Shown in pieces: positions 50,889 to 59,914 of a DNA stretch of 64,000 nucleotides. The translations under genes and the position numbers were made by a program. The stretch comes from Sphingomonas sp. Leaf208. Lineage in GTDB: Bacteria > Pseudomonadota > Alphaproteobacteria > Sphingomonadales > Sphingomonadaceae. Where the stretch lies: the NCBI RefSeq assembly GCF_001421415.1, contig NZ_LMKH01000034.1, positions 372,001 through 436,000 of the forward strand, given 5' to 3'. Within the stretch, counting starts at the first letter, position 1; the number at the start of each line of letters is the position of its first letter. A model generated the notes under the pieces. It saw only the letters and a list, made by a program, of their open reading frames with translations. It did not search any database and was not told where the DNA came from.

Positions 50889-53399
50889 ATGAAACGCCTC
50901 CCCCTGATCGCGCCGAACCCGCCGCGGCTGAGCGAGCACCTAGATGCATTGCGCCGCGTCGAGGCGTCGGGCGTGTTCAGCAACAACGGCCCCGAGGTTC
51001 GCGCGTTCGAGGCCGGCGTCACCGATAAGCTCTTCGGCGGCCACGGTGCCAGCCTTGCGGTCGGCAATGCCACGCTCGGGCTGATGCTCGCGATCCGCCA
51101 TGCGTCGGGCATGCGGACCGGCGGGCTGAATCCCAAGCAGGGCACGCTCGCGCTGATGCCCGCGCTCACCTTCGCCGCGACCGCGCAGGCGGCGGCATGG
51201 GCGGGGCTGACGCCGTTGGTATGCGACATCGACGCAAACGACTGGGGGGCGTGCGCGCTCGAGGAAGAACGGCTGCTCCAGCGCCACGGCGAGCGGATCG
51301 GCGTGGTCGTGCCGTACGCAACGTTCGGCAACGCAATCGATCTCGACCGGTACGTCCATTTCCAGCGGCGCTATGGCGTCGGCATCGTGATCGATGCGGC
51401 CTCCTCGCTCGGCACGCTAGACGATTCGGGGCTCGGCTTCGGCGCACGCGCGCCGTTCGCGGTGGTCCATTCGATGCACGCGACGAAGACGTTCGCGGTC
51501 GGCGAGGGCGGCTTGATCCACAGCGGCGACGTCGACCTGATCGCGACGCTGCGCTCGATGGGAAATTTCGGGTTCGAGGGCAGCCGCAACGCGACGCTGC
51601 CTGGGATCAACGCCAAGCTGCCTGAAATCACCGCGATCATGGCGCAGACCAAGCTGGCCGAGATCGATGGAATCGCCGACCACCGCGCCGTGCTCGAGGA
51701 AACCTACCGCGCCACGCTGCCCGACTTCCAGTTCCAGGCGGTATTGGGCCAGCGTCGCTCGATGCAGTTCATGCCGGTGCTGCTCCCCGAGCACATCGCA
51801 CACCACCGCGACGCGATCGTCGAGGCGATCGAGGCTGACGGCGTCGGCTGCGGTCGCTATTTCAGCCCGCACCTCGGCGAACAGCCCTGGTTCCAGGCGA
51901 CCGCGATGATCGAGCCGACTCCGGTCGCCGACAGGATCGCCGGGCGGATGCTGTCGCTGCCGATCACCGATGCGATGTCGGTCGCAGACGCGCGACGTGC
52001 CGCGGAAACGCTCGCGAACGCCTGCGCCGCGATCGTCCGGCCGCTCGACCGGCGTGCGTCGGTGCGAGGGGCGGGCGGCAAGATCGCCTCGGTGATCGTG
52101 ATCGGCGGCGGCCCCGCGGGGACGGCGATGCTGACCTCGGCGACCAAGCGCGGCCTGCTCCCCGATCTCGCCGCGTCCGGGCTGATGGTGATCGAGCGCG
52201 GCAACGCGATCGGTGGCGGGCGGCTCGGCCGCTATGCGATCACGTCGGATTCGACCGCGCAGACCTTCCTGACCGCGGTCCGCGACAACGTGCATCCCGA
52301 ACTCGCCCGGCTGGTCGATCATCCCGCCGGACGTGCGGTCGCGGCGCACGAGGGCGCGCTGGGCGTGCCGCTGACCGAGGTCGGGCCGCTGCTACGCGCG
52401 ACCGGCGACCGGTTGACCGATATCGTCCGCGCCAATAGCGGCGTCGTGCTGACCGGGCATGAGGCACTAGGTGCGAAACGCGTCGGCGAGGGCCTGTGGA
52501 GCGTCCAGGTCCGCCGCCTCGCCGACGGCCATGTCTTCGAGCAACTCGCGCGCAACATCGTCGTCGCGACGGGCGGTCACCAGCCGCTCGACCGGCTTGC
52601 CACGCAGCGGGTCGCGGGCGCCGGCCTGATGGAGTTGGCGAGCGGACGCCTGCTCCAGTCCGACGACGTGCTGACGACTGGCGGGTTCGAGAAGGTCGCC
52701 GATATCCTGACCGGCAAGCGCGCGCCGAAGATCGCGGTGATCGGCGGTTCGACCAGCGCGCTGACCACGATCGCGCTGCTGCTGAAGAGCCAGCCGCCGC
52801 TGCCGCTCGGGGCAGGGGCGATCACGTTGCTGCACCGCAAGCCGCTCCGCCCCTTCTATCATTCGGTCGAGGCCGCGCACGCCGAGGGCTTCACCGATTT
52901 CGGCCCCGACGACATCTGCCCGGTGTCGGGGTTCGTCTACCGCCTCGCCGGTTTCCGCCTCGAAGCGCGCGACCTCGTGCTGCGGATGCTCGGTATCGAC
53001 GGTCGCGTGCCCGATCCCCGCGTGGCGCTGCACCGGATCACGGGCGACGACGATGCGGTCACACGGGCGGCGATCGCCGAAGCGGATCTCGTCATCGCGG
53101 CGCTGGGCTATCGACCGATCGCGATGCCGATCGCCGACCGCGACGGCGCGCAGATGCCGCTGGCCGCGCATGACGGAAAGCCGATGGTCGACCGCCACTG
53201 CCGGATCGTCGACGATCAGCGCACGCCGATCCCCGGCCTGTACGGGCTAGGCCTGGCCGCCGGCTTCGTGCCCTGGGGTGCTCTCGGTGGCGAATCCAGT
53301 TTCTCCGGACAGGCCAATGGCTTATGGCTCTGGCAGAACGACGTGGGGTTGATGATAATCGATCAGGTGATGGCATCGAAGGCACTGGCAGCAGCGTGA
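50889..53399 (+). CDS. Fusion of DegT/DnrJ/EryC1-type PLP aminotransferase and FAD/NAD(P) oxidoreductase
   Basis: 836 residues from ATG 50889. Residues 1-390 are a DegT/DnrJ/EryC1/StrS sugar aminotransferase-like domain: FTAT-type LTFAATAQAAAWAGLTPL, the PLP-ring aspartate in IDAASSLG (D169) and the Schiff-base lysine in MHATKTFAVGEGG (K200). Residues about 398-836 are a flavoprotein with FAD Rossmann SVIVIGGGPAGTAML (406-411 GGGPAG), an ATG-type motif NIVVATGGHQP (560-562), a second nucleotide-binding site IAVIGGSTSALT (617-626) and a C-terminal FAD motif YGLGLAAGFVPWG. This layout is that of class B monooxygenases such as N-hydroxylating or Baeyer-Villiger enzymes. The two fused activities suggest making and then oxidising an amino group (for instance on a sugar), but substrate and product are unknown. 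The next gene, a glycosyltransferase, is coupled by GTGA. A GTG at 50850 with AGGAGG two bases upstream is an alternative start but the spacing is short. Confidence 0.85.
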   Translation: MKRLPLIAPNPPRLSEHLDALRRVEASGVFSNNGPEVRAFEAGVTDKLFGGHGASLAVGNATLGLMLAIRHASGMRTGGLNPKQGTLALMPALTFAATAQAAAWAGLTPLVCDIDANDWGACALEEERLLQRHGERIGVVVPYATFGNAIDLDRYVHFQRRYGVGIVIDAASSLGTLDDSGLGFGARAPFAVVHSMHATKTFAVGEGGLIHSGDVDLIATLRSMGNFGFEGSRNATLPGINAKLPEITAIMAQTKLAEIDGIADHRAVLEETYRATLPDFQFQAVLGQRRSMQFMPVLLPEHIAHHRDAIVEAIEADGVGCGRYFSPHLGEQPWFQATAMIEPTPVADRIAGRMLSLPITDAMSVADARRAAETLANACAAIVRPLDRRASVRGAGGKIASVIVIGGGPAGTAMLTSATKRGLLPDLAASGLMVIERGNAIGGGRLGRYAITSDSTAQTFLTAVRDNVHPELARLVDHPAGRAVAAHEGALGVPLTEVGPLLRATGDRLTDIVRANSGVVLTGHEALGAKRVGEGLWSVQVRRLADGHVFEQLARNIVVATGGHQPLDRLATQRVAGAGLMELASGRLLQSDDVLTTGGFEKVADILTGKRAPKIAVIGGSTSALTTIALLLKSQPPLPLGAGAITLLHRKPLRPFYHSVEAAHAEGFTDFGPDDICPVSGFVYRLAGFRLEARDLVLRMLGIDGRVPDPRVALHRITGDDDAVTRAAIAEADLVIAALGYRPIAMPIADRDGAQMPLAAHDGKPMVDRHCRIVDDQRTPIPGLYGLGLAAGFVPWGALGGESSFSGQANGLWLWQNDVGLMIIDQVMASKALAAA

Positions 53400-54517
53400 C
53401 GTCGGACGACCGAACGGCTGATCCCGTCGTGAGCCCCGCCGTTAGCCCCGTCGTCAGCGTGGTCATGGCCGCGTATAATGGCGCCGGGTTGATCGAGGAA
53501 ACGCTCGCCAGCCTGCAAGCGCAGACCTTCACCGATTTCGAGGTGATCGTCGTCGACGACTGCTCGACCGACGACACGCGCGAGGTGGTGCGCGCTTGGC
53601 CAGATCCCCGCGTCCGACTGGTCCAGATGGCGAAGAACGGCGGCCCGGTGCTCGCGCGCAACCGCGGGTTTGCGGAAGCACGCGGCCGCTACATCGCCGC
53701 GCTCGACCATGACGATATCTGCCGCCCCGATCGCTTCGAGCGGCAAGTGGCGTATCTCGACACGCATCCAAACACCGTCTTGCTGGGCACCGCCGCCGAA
53801 CTGCTGACCGCCGGCGTGGTCGGTCCGTCCAGCTATGCGCCGACCACCACGCCCGCGCTGGTCGCGTGGCTGACCTGCATCGAGAACCCGCTGGTCTGGT
53901 CGTCGACGATGATGCGGACGGAGGTGGCACGACAGCTTGACCCGGTGACCCGGCCGGAGCTCCTGTATGCCGAGGATTTCGACCTGTATCAGCGGATCCA
54001 GCATTTCGGCGCGATCGCGCGGCTGGACGAGGCGCTGGTGCTGTACCGCGTCCACCCCGGCGGCGTCTCGAAGCGGTTCGTCGATACGATGGAGGCCGCC
54101 TCGGTCCGCGTCCTGACCGAACGCTACGCCCGGCTGTTCGACGATCGCGCGGAGCGGATCGCGCGCCTGATCATGCTGCACAACATGGCCAAGCGCCCGG
54201 TGCCCGATCGCGCCGCGCTGGCCACGCTGGGCAGTGCACTGAGCGTGATCCAGGCGGACTTCCTGGCGACGCACGACTGCTCGGCACACGACATCCGCCT
54301 GATCCGCTGGGAGACCGCGCGACGCTGGGGCGATATCGGCCGGGCAGGGCTGCGTGCCGGGACGGTCAGCCTGCAGGACGTGCTGGCGGTGCGCCCCGAT
54401 CATCTCGGGCTCGGCTATGCCGGCGTCGAAGCGCTGTTATGGTCGGGGCTCATCGGCGGCGTACGTCGCGCCCGCCGGAGGATGCAGCAGAGCCGCATGG
54501 CCCAGACCGCGGAGTAG
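53396..54517 (+). CDS. Glycosyltransferase, GT2 family
   Basis: 373 residues from GTG 53396, overlapping the fusion gene's stop. GT-A fold signatures: PVVSVVMAAYNGAGLIEETL, IVVDDCSTDDTREV (nucleotide-sugar binding), LDHDDICRPDR (D-x-D-like metal site) and a downstream EDFDLYQRI region corresponding to the acceptor ED motif. The C-terminal ~100 residues are helical and Arg-rich (GGVRRARRRMQQSRM), suggesting peripheral contact with membrane. It would add a sugar to a glycan, probably a product of the upstream fusion enzyme. Converges on an L,D-transpeptidase gene with a 19-base gap. Confidence 0.92.
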   Translation: MTSDDRTADPVVSPAVSPVVSVVMAAYNGAGLIEETLASLQAQTFTDFEVIVVDDCSTDDTREVVRAWPDPRVRLVQMAKNGGPVLARNRGFAEARGRYIAALDHDDICRPDRFERQVAYLDTHPNTVLLGTAAELLTAGVVGPSSYAPTTTPALVAWLTCIENPLVWSSTMMRTEVARQLDPVTRPELLYAEDFDLYQRIQHFGAIARLDEALVLYRVHPGGVSKRFVDTMEAASVRVLTERYARLFDDRAERIARLIMLHNMAKRPVPDRAALATLGSALSVIQADFLATHDCSAHDIRLIRWETARRWGDIGRAGLRAGTVSLQDVLAVRPDHLGLGYAGVEALLWSGLIGGVRRARRRMQQSRMAQTAE

Positions 54518-54536
54518 CGCGGTCCGGGCCGGTATT

Positions 54537-55241
54537 TCAGACCTTGGCGGCGTAGATCATCCGACCGGCCCCGAGCCGTGCGAACACCTGGTCCAGATCG
54601 CGCTCGCCGACGGCGAAGCACCCCTGGCTGCGACCGAGCATGCCGTGGCTCTCGATCATGTCCTTGTTCGCGTACCATGCCGAATGCACCACGATCGCAC
54701 GATCGAGCGCATTGTCGTTGGTCGGATCCAGCCCGATCAGGCGCTGCGAGCGGCCATGCTTGCCGACGTAATAGTCGTCGGTGACGAACGCGCCCTCGGA
54801 CGAGGCATTCGAGCCGAAGCGGTTCGAGAAGCGCTCCAGATACCCGGTATGCGCCGGATCCGAGCCGCTGCCGTGCGCGACCAGCAACGACGTGCTGCGC
54901 CCGCTGGCGAGATCGATGAAGTGGAAGCGCGGCTTGCCCGACGGTGCCGCGAAATCGGCGATCGCGATCCGGTCATGATGCTGGATGCGGCTGCCATGAC
55001 GGCTCAGCGACGCCATTGCCTGACGCAGCAGGTCAGGACGGACCACCTTCGGCGACGTCAGTGCGACCGTCGTGCGCGGTAGCGGTGGCTGCGTCATCGG
55101 CTTCAAATCACGTGCGGTCAGCGGACGTCCGAGACGCGTCGTCGCCGACACTGCCCCCGGCACCACTAAAGCCCCCGCCAATACCAAACCATTCTTCAGA
55201 AGCGCGCGTCGTTCGCGCACAAGACCTTGCTCGTCGTGCAT
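54537..55241 (-). CDS. Murein L,D-transpeptidase catalytic domain protein (YkuD_2 type), possibly Tat-exported
   Basis: 234 residues from ATG 55241. The N-terminus RERRALLKNGLVLAGALVVP has a twin-arginine-like RR followed by a hydrophobic segment. The catalytic region HSAWYANKDMIESHGMLGRS then QGCFAV holds the SQGC cysteine typical of YkuD_2 (PF13645). These enzymes form 3-3 cross-links or attach proteins to peptidoglycan. It is divergent from a classic YkuD gene (55446), with about 204 bases between starts, so two different L,D-transpeptidases share a regulatory region. Confidence 0.85.
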   Translation of the reverse strand: MHDEQGLVRERRALLKNGLVLAGALVVPGAVSATTRLGRPLTARDLKPMTQPPLPRTTVALTSPKVVRPDLLRQAMASLSRHGSRIQHHDRIAIADFAAPSGKPRFHFIDLASGRSTSLLVAHGSGSDPAHTGYLERFSNRFGSNASSEGAFVTDDYYVGKHGRSQRLIGLDPTNDNALDRAIVVHSAWYANKDMIESHGMLGRSQGCFAVGERDLDQVFARLGAGRMIYAAKV

Positions 55242-55445
55242 CGATTTTCCCGAAATTGCCCCGTTTCTTGGAGACCCGTATAGCCGATTTTCCGTGAATA
55301 TTCTGCAACCATTTCCACCGGTTGTGGGTCCGTTCCCTCGAACTACCCCGGCTTGGGGTCGGTTCGTCGACTCAATCCTCCGACGGCACGTTTCCGAGAA
55401 TCGCGCGTTGGGCGAAAATATCGGGATTCGAGGACGGACGCGACG

Positions 55446-56060
55446 ATGGGCAAGATGGCGAACGGGATAGCGCGGTCTTTCATGGCAATGGGGCTGACCT
55501 TTGCGATCCTCGCGGGCGCAAATCCCGCGCAGGCAGCATCGGCTGCCGCCATCGCCGCGATGCCGATCGAACAGGCCGCGACCGAACTTTCGCCCAACCA
55601 GTTCGTCTGGAAGGACAATGGCTCCAGCGAGCCCATCAGCATCGTCGTCAGCCTGATGGAGCAGCGCGCGTTCGTCTATCGCGGGTCGACGATGATCGCG
55701 GCGACGACGATCTCCAGCGGCAAGGATGGCAAGGATACGCCGGTCGGCACCTATCCAATCCTGCAGAAGAACGCGGTCCACAAGTCGAGCCTGTACGACG
55801 ATGCGTCGATGCCGTTCATGCAGCGGCTGACCTGGGACGGCATCGCGATCCACGCAGGCCGCAACCCGGGTTTCCCCGCCTCGCACGGCTGCATCCGCGT
55901 CCCGCTCGGTTTCGCGAAGCAATTGTTCGGGGTGACGACGCTGGGGACGACCGTGACGGTGACGGACGATTTCGAGGGCGGCGTGATGCCGGAGGCGCCG
56001 GTCGCGGATCAGGAGACGGCGGTGGCGAACCTGCGCCAGTCGATCTCGCTGGAGCAGTGA
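55446..56060 (+). CDS. L,D-transpeptidase (YkuD family)
   Basis: 204 residues from ATG 55446. Signal peptide (MAMGLTFAILAGANPAQAAS) and a YkuD domain with VVSLMEQRAFVYRGSTMI, DTPVGTYPIL, IAIHAGRNPGFPASHGCIRVP (catalytic histidine and cysteine in S-H-G-C-I-R-V-P) and TTVTVTDD. The enzyme makes L,D-cross-links in peptidoglycan. The divergent 204-base region upstream has T-rich stretches near 55242-55300 suitable for a promoter. Confidence 0.92.
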   Translation: MGKMANGIARSFMAMGLTFAILAGANPAQAASAAAIAAMPIEQAATELSPNQFVWKDNGSSEPISIVVSLMEQRAFVYRGSTMIAATTISSGKDGKDTPVGTYPILQKNAVHKSSLYDDASMPFMQRLTWDGIAIHAGRNPGFPASHGCIRVPLGFAKQLFGVTTLGTTVTVTDDFEGGVMPEAPVADQETAVANLRQSISLEQ

Positions 56061-56100
56061 ATTTGTCAGGCAGCCATCTCGGTTGATCGGCTACCCCACC

Positions 56101-56196
56101 GTCATCCCCGCGGAGGCGGGGACCCATAACCTCAAACGGTCGCGATCATGCCGCCAGGTTTGCCAGTATGGGTTCCCGCCTGCGCGGGAATGACGA
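56101..56196. repeat. Palindromic repeat
   Basis: CGTCATCCCCGCGGAGGCGG then GGACCCATAA on the left; TATGGGTTCCCGCCTGCGCG then GGAATGACG on the right. Lies between the YkuD gene and the HAD gene. Related to the short repeat at 33942-33990. Confidence 0.8.
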
Positions 56197-56243
56197 TTAA
56201 ATGTTTGATGGGAATAAATGCCGAACACGTCTGCGGGTAACGG

Positions 56244-56921
56244 CTAAGCCGCGATGGGGAGCCCGAGCTCAACCAATCGCGCGCGAAAATCCGCCGCATC
56301 GGTAAACAGCACCGATTCGATCCCCAAAGCCTTCGCGCCCGCCACGTTCGCCGCATTGTCGTCCACGAACACAGCCTCCTCCGCCGCCAACCCGAATCGC
56401 TTCAGCGCCAGCCGATAGATCGCCGCATCCGGCTTCACCATCTTCTCCTCGCCCGATACGACCACGTCGCGGAACCGATCGAACAGATGGGCTTCACGCG
56501 CGCGAAAGGGTGGCCAGAACTCGTGGCTGAAGTTCGTGATCGCGAACAGCGGTACGCCGGCTGCGTCCAGCTCCTCGACGATCTCCTGCATCCCGGCGAT
56601 TCGCGCACCGATGCTCTCGTTGAATCGCTGGCCCCAGGCGGCGATCAGATCGGCATGTTGCGGATGCAACGCGGCAAGCTCCGCCGAGGTGTCGGCGAAG
56701 TCGCGGCCAGCGTCGTGCTGGAAATGCCAGTCGATCGTCACGACGTCGCGCAGGAACGCGTCGAGCGCCCGATCGTCGTCGATCAGGCGCTCGTACAGGA
56801 TCCGGGGATCCCAGTCGTAAAGAACACGACCGACGTCGAAAATGACGGCGGTAATCAGGGCTTTAGCCCTGGCGTGCCTTAAAGCGACGGTTGGTCTTGT
56901 TGATGACGTAGGTACGGCCAC
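56244..56921 (-). CDS. HAD-superfamily hydrolase (HAD-IA, YihX-like)
   Basis: Up to 225 residues from GTG 56921. Core motifs: [16 protein letters not shown] (motif I with D-x-G, as in the YihX subfamily), [15 protein letters not shown] (motif II T/N), [12 protein letters not shown] (motif III lysine) and [17 protein letters not shown] (motif IV DD). Members are phosphatases or epoxide/haloacid-type hydrolases. The start is uncertain: the GTG at 56921 lies inside rpmJ, and a CTG at 56858, which directly follows the rpmJ stop, would give a start matching relatives. A short palindrome CAGGGC-TTTA-GCCCTG (56856-56871) spans the junction. Confidence 0.85.
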   Translation of the reverse strand: MAVPTSSTRPTVALRHARAKALITAVIFDVGRVLYDWDPRILYERLIDDDRALDAFLRDVVTIDWHFQHDAGRDFADTSAELAALHPQHADLIAAWGQRFNESIGARIAGMQEIVEELDAAGVPLFAITNFSHEFWPPFRAREAHLFDRFRDVVVSGEEKMVKPDAAIYRLALKRFGLAAEEAVFVDDNAANVAGAKALGIESVLFTDAADFRARLVELGLPIAA

Positions 56922-56988
56922 GACGACGGATCACGCGGTTATCGCGGTGACGATCCTTGAGCGACTTCAGGGAATTGCGGATCTTCAT
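56863..56988 (-). CDS. rpmJ: Ribosomal protein L36
   Basis: 41 residues from ATG 56988: [20 protein letters not shown] followed by [20 protein letters not shown] and G. This is the cysteine-free (C-minus) L36 form used when zinc is scarce or constitutively in many alphaproteobacteria. The protein is part of the 50S subunit. The HAD gene starts at or inside its 3' end, so the two may be cotranscribed. Confidence 0.95.
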   Translation of the reverse strand: MKIRNSLKSLKDRHRDNRVIRRRGRTYVINKTNRRFKARQG

Positions 56989-57145
56989 GATCGATTCGCT
57001 TCTTTTCAAATCTAGGTGTGCGGAAAGACGGGATCGCCTAATGGCGGGGTGTGTCCAAGTCAAGCAACGGACACGCTCCTACCATCCGGGAACCCACTCG
57101 GCTGGTCGGAGCGTTACTATAGCGCAACATTCTAAGGAAGTCCCG

Positions 57146-57772
57146 ATGGCGGTTCGTTCGATCCTGGTCCTGGCGCTGGCAAGCGCATCCCTCACCGCGT
57201 GTGCGACCGGCCCGTCGCTGCCGCCGACCGAAGTGCTGCGCTATCATCTCGGCGAGCCGATCGACCGCGGCACCATCGCCGTCCAGCCGCTGACCGCCGG
57301 TGGCCCGGCCAGCATCGAGTTCAAGACCTATGCCGCCGCCGTGCAGGGTCAGTTGCTCCAGGCCGGCTACAGCGTCCCCGCACCCGGCGCCAAGCCATTG
57401 CTGGTCGCCACCGTAGGCTTCACCCGCACCACGCAGGCAGGGCCACCCAAGCAGTCGCCGATCAGCATCGGCATCGGTGGCGGCGGCTTCAGCGGTGGCG
57501 GTGGTCGTCGTGGTGGCGGTGGTGGCGTCGGGCTCGGCGGCGGGGTCGGCTTCCCGATCGGTGGCGGCGGCAGCACCGCGATCCTCGTCTCCGAGCTGTC
57601 GGTGACGATCAAGCGCACCGCCGACCAGTCGCCCGTCTGGGAAGGCCGCGCACAGTCGTTCGCCGACGCGCGCAAGGCCGACGCGACGACCGATATCCAG
57701 GCCGGGAAGCTCGCCCGCGCGCTGTTCATGGGGTTCCCCGGCGAGTCCGGTCGCACTATCCAGGTGAAATGA
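57146..57772 (+). CDS. Lipoprotein, DUF4136-like
   Basis: 208 residues from ATG 57146, with AAGGAAG upstream. A lipobox-like LTAC (residue about 20, in ASASLTACATG) follows the hydrophobic leader, so the protein is probably anchored in the outer membrane. The body (about 30-200) resembles DUF4136: PTEVLRYHLG, FKTYAAAVQGQLLQAGYSV, LVATVGFTRT, and a C-terminal segment VWEGRAQSFADARKADATTD. A glycine-rich loop (IGGGGFSGGGGRRGGGGGVG) interrupts it. Function unknown. Its stop overlaps the carboxypeptidase ATG (ATGA). Confidence 0.8.
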   Translation: MAVRSILVLALASASLTACATGPSLPPTEVLRYHLGEPIDRGTIAVQPLTAGGPASIEFKTYAAAVQGQLLQAGYSVPAPGAKPLLVATVGFTRTTQAGPPKQSPISIGIGGGGFSGGGGRRGGGGGVGLGGGVGFPIGGGGSTAILVSELSVTIKRTADQSPVWEGRAQSFADARKADATTDIQAGKLARALFMGFPGESGRTIQVK

Positions 57773-58905
57773 ACGCGCAAACCATGAGCCCCGTCACCGT
57801 CAACGCAGTCTTCGATGGCGGCAACATCCGTGTTGTCGCCGTCGAGGGAGACCGAATCGACCTGAAGATCGTCACCGATTTCCAGTCCGATTTCTTCCAG
57901 TGGTTCTATTTCCGCGTGGCGGGGGCGGCGGGACGTACGCTGACCTACCGCATCCTCAACGCGGGCAAGTCGGCCTATCCGTTCGGCTGGCCGGGCTACA
58001 AGACGCGCGCCAGCACCGATCGGCAGGCGTGGCGGATGATCGAGACGCGCTATGACAATGGCGTGCTCGAATTCGACTTCACCGCCGATACCGATCTTGC
58101 CTGGTTCGCCTATTTCGCGCCGTACACGATGGAAATGCACGAGGCTCTGGTGGCGCGCACCGCGCTGTTGCCGGGCGTCGCGCACCGCGAACTTGGCCGG
58201 TCGCTCGACGGGCAGGCGATCGATTGCTTCACGATCGGCTCGGGGCCGAAACAGGTCTGGATCTACGGTCGCCAGCATCCCGGCGAATCGATGACCGAAT
58301 GGTGGATGGAAGGCGCGCTCGAGCGGCTGACCGATTCGGCCGATCCGATCACTGCCGCGCTGTTGGCGAAGGCGACCTTCAACGTCGTCCCCAACATGAA
58401 CCCGGACGGCACGCGCCGGGGTCATCTGCGCACCAATGCCGTCGGGGTGAACCTCAACCGCGAATGGCACACGCCGACGCCGGAGAAGAGCCCCGAGGTC
58501 CTGTGCGTGCGCAACGCGATGGACCTGACCGGCGTCGACGTCGCGATGGACATCCACGGCGACGAGGCGATCCCCGCGAACTTCATCGCCGGATTCGAAG
58601 GCATCCCGTCCTGGACCGATGCGCACGGCGAGAAATTCTACGAATACGGCCGTCGGCTCGCGGCGCACACGCCCGATTTCCAGACCGAGAAGGGCTATCC
58701 CAAGTCCGCACCGGGCTCGGCCAACCTGTCGATGTCGACCAACCAGCTCGCCGAGCGCTTCGGCGCGGTGTCGATGACGCTGGAGATGCCGTTCAAGGAT
58801 CACGACGCCAACGCCGATCCCGAATTCGGCTGGTCGCCCGAGCGGTCGAAACAGCTCGCGCATGCGATGCTCGAGACGCTCGCCGGCATGATCGAAGAAA
58901 TCTGA
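57769..58905 (+). CDS. M14-family zinc carboxypeptidase (cytosolic carboxypeptidase-like)
   Basis: 378 residues from ATG 57769, coupled to the lipoprotein gene. The N-terminal beta domain (about 5-125, FQSDFFQWFYFRVAGAAG and YPFGWPGYKTRASTD) is typical of cytosolic carboxypeptidases (CCP). The zinc ligands are H170 and E173 in GRQHPGES and H263 in MDIHGDE; NPDG (211-214) and NLNREW (228-233) bind the substrate carboxylate, and an acidic LEMPFKD near the end gives the catalytic glutamate. No signal peptide. Substrate unknown in bacteria. Confidence 0.93.
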   Translation: MNAQTMSPVTVNAVFDGGNIRVVAVEGDRIDLKIVTDFQSDFFQWFYFRVAGAAGRTLTYRILNAGKSAYPFGWPGYKTRASTDRQAWRMIETRYDNGVLEFDFTADTDLAWFAYFAPYTMEMHEALVARTALLPGVAHRELGRSLDGQAIDCFTIGSGPKQVWIYGRQHPGESMTEWWMEGALERLTDSADPITAALLAKATFNVVPNMNPDGTRRGHLRTNAVGVNLNREWHTPTPEKSPEVLCVRNAMDLTGVDVAMDIHGDEAIPANFIAGFEGIPSWTDAHGEKFYEYGRRLAAHTPDFQTEKGYPKSAPGSANLSMSTNQLAERFGAVSMTLEMPFKDHDANADPEFGWSPERSKQLAHAMLETLAGMIEEI

Positions 58906-58923
58906 CCTGATAACAACGGCTTG

Positions 58924-58964
58924 GCACGGTTCAGAGGCTTGGGTCCAAGCGCTGCGAACCGTGC
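58924..58964. other. Strong two-tier hairpin between carboxypeptidase and gpmA
   Basis: Outer stem GCACGGTTC (58924-58932) with GAACCGTGC (58956-58964); inner stem GCTTGG-GT-CCAAGC (58937-58950). No U-tract follows, so it is either a rho-assisted terminator or a structured element. The AT-richer TCTAACCTTATCCTAACC downstream (58971-58988) may hold the gpmA promoter. Confidence 0.65.
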
Positions 58965-59028
58965 GTTGGTCTAACCTTATCCTAACCTTTGAACCCTTCC
59001 GTTCAGTCCCGCCATCCCAGGAGCCCGA

Positions 59029-59715
59029 ATGCCGACCCTAGTCCTGATCCGCCACGGCCAGTCCACCTGGAACCTCGAGAACCGCTTCACCGGCTGGTGG
59101 GACGTCGACATGACCGCCAAGGGTGAGGCCGAGGCCAAGGCCGCCGGCGAGCTGATGGCCGCCAAGGGCCTCGACTTCGACCAGACCTTCGTCAGCCTCC
59201 AGACCCGTGCGATCAAGACGCTCAACATCGCGCTGGAGGCGATGGGCCGGCTCTGGCTCCCGGTCGAGAAGGACTGGCGCCTCAACGAGCGTCACTATGG
59301 CGGCCTAACCGGCCTCGACAAGGCCGAGACCGCGGCCAAGCACGGCGACGCGCAGGTCCATATCTGGCGCCGCAGCTTCGACGTCCCGCCGCCCGTGCTC
59401 GACGACGGCAGCGAGTTCGACCTGTCGAAAGACCGGCGTTACGACGGCATCGCGATCCCCAGGACCGAGAGCCTCAAGGACACCATCGCCCGCGTCCTCC
59501 CCTACTGGGACGAGCGCATCGCCCCCGCGCTCAAGGACGGCCAGCGCATCCTGATCTCCGCCCACGGCAACTCGCTCCGCGCGCTGGTGAAGCACCTGTC
59601 GAACATCCCCGACGACGAGATCACCAGCCTCGAGATCCCGACCGGCCAACCGATCGTCTACGAACTCGACGCCGAGCTGACCGCCACCGACCGCTACTAC
59701 CTCAGCGAGCGCTGA
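59029..59715 (+). CDS. gpmA: 2,3-bisphosphoglycerate-dependent phosphoglycerate mutase
   Basis: 228 residues. It interconverts 3- and 2-phosphoglycerate. The catalytic histidine lies in [20 protein letters not shown]; other signatures are [19 protein letters not shown], the second histidine in [15 protein letters not shown] and [10 protein letters not shown]. The C-terminal flexible tail is present. It has its own hairpin-rich upstream region and is followed by a palindromic repeat. Confidence 0.97.
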   Translation: MPTLVLIRHGQSTWNLENRFTGWWDVDMTAKGEAEAKAAGELMAAKGLDFDQTFVSLQTRAIKTLNIALEAMGRLWLPVEKDWRLNERHYGGLTGLDKAETAAKHGDAQVHIWRRSFDVPPPVLDDGSEFDLSKDRRYDGIAIPRTESLKDTIARVLPYWDERIAPALKDGQRILISAHGNSLRALVKHLSNIPDDEITSLEIPTGQPIVYELDAELTATDRYYLSER

Positions 59716-59730
59716 CGCCACCGGCCCTTA

Positions 59731-59842
59731 CTGCTCCCCTCCCTGGAAGGGAGGGCCGGGGGTGGGTCGGCCGCTTGGTGACCACGACGTCCGAAAACCG
59801 GCCGACCCACCCCCAACCCCTCCCTTCCAGGGAGGGGAGCAG
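59731..59842. repeat. Palindromic repeat family D, copy 2
   Basis: CTGCTCCCCTCCCTGGAAGG then GAGGGCCGGGGGTGGGTCGG on the left and its near-complement CCGACCCACCCCCAACCCCT then CCCTTCCAGGGAGGGGAGCAG on the right. Arms of over 40 bases make this the most perfect palindrome of the window. It lies between gpmA and purE. Confidence 0.92.
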
Positions 59843-59914
59843 CATACCCACCAAAACATTGCCCAATCCCCCCCACGTCGCTAGGCACGGCGCTCCTTGA
59901 ATCAGGGGGCGATC

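Noticed and set aside
50850..50889. GTG start at 50850 for the PLP-flavin fusion
   Set aside because: The AGGAGG ends only two bases before the GTG, too close for normal initiation, and the added residues do not match the aminotransferase family; kept as an alternative only.
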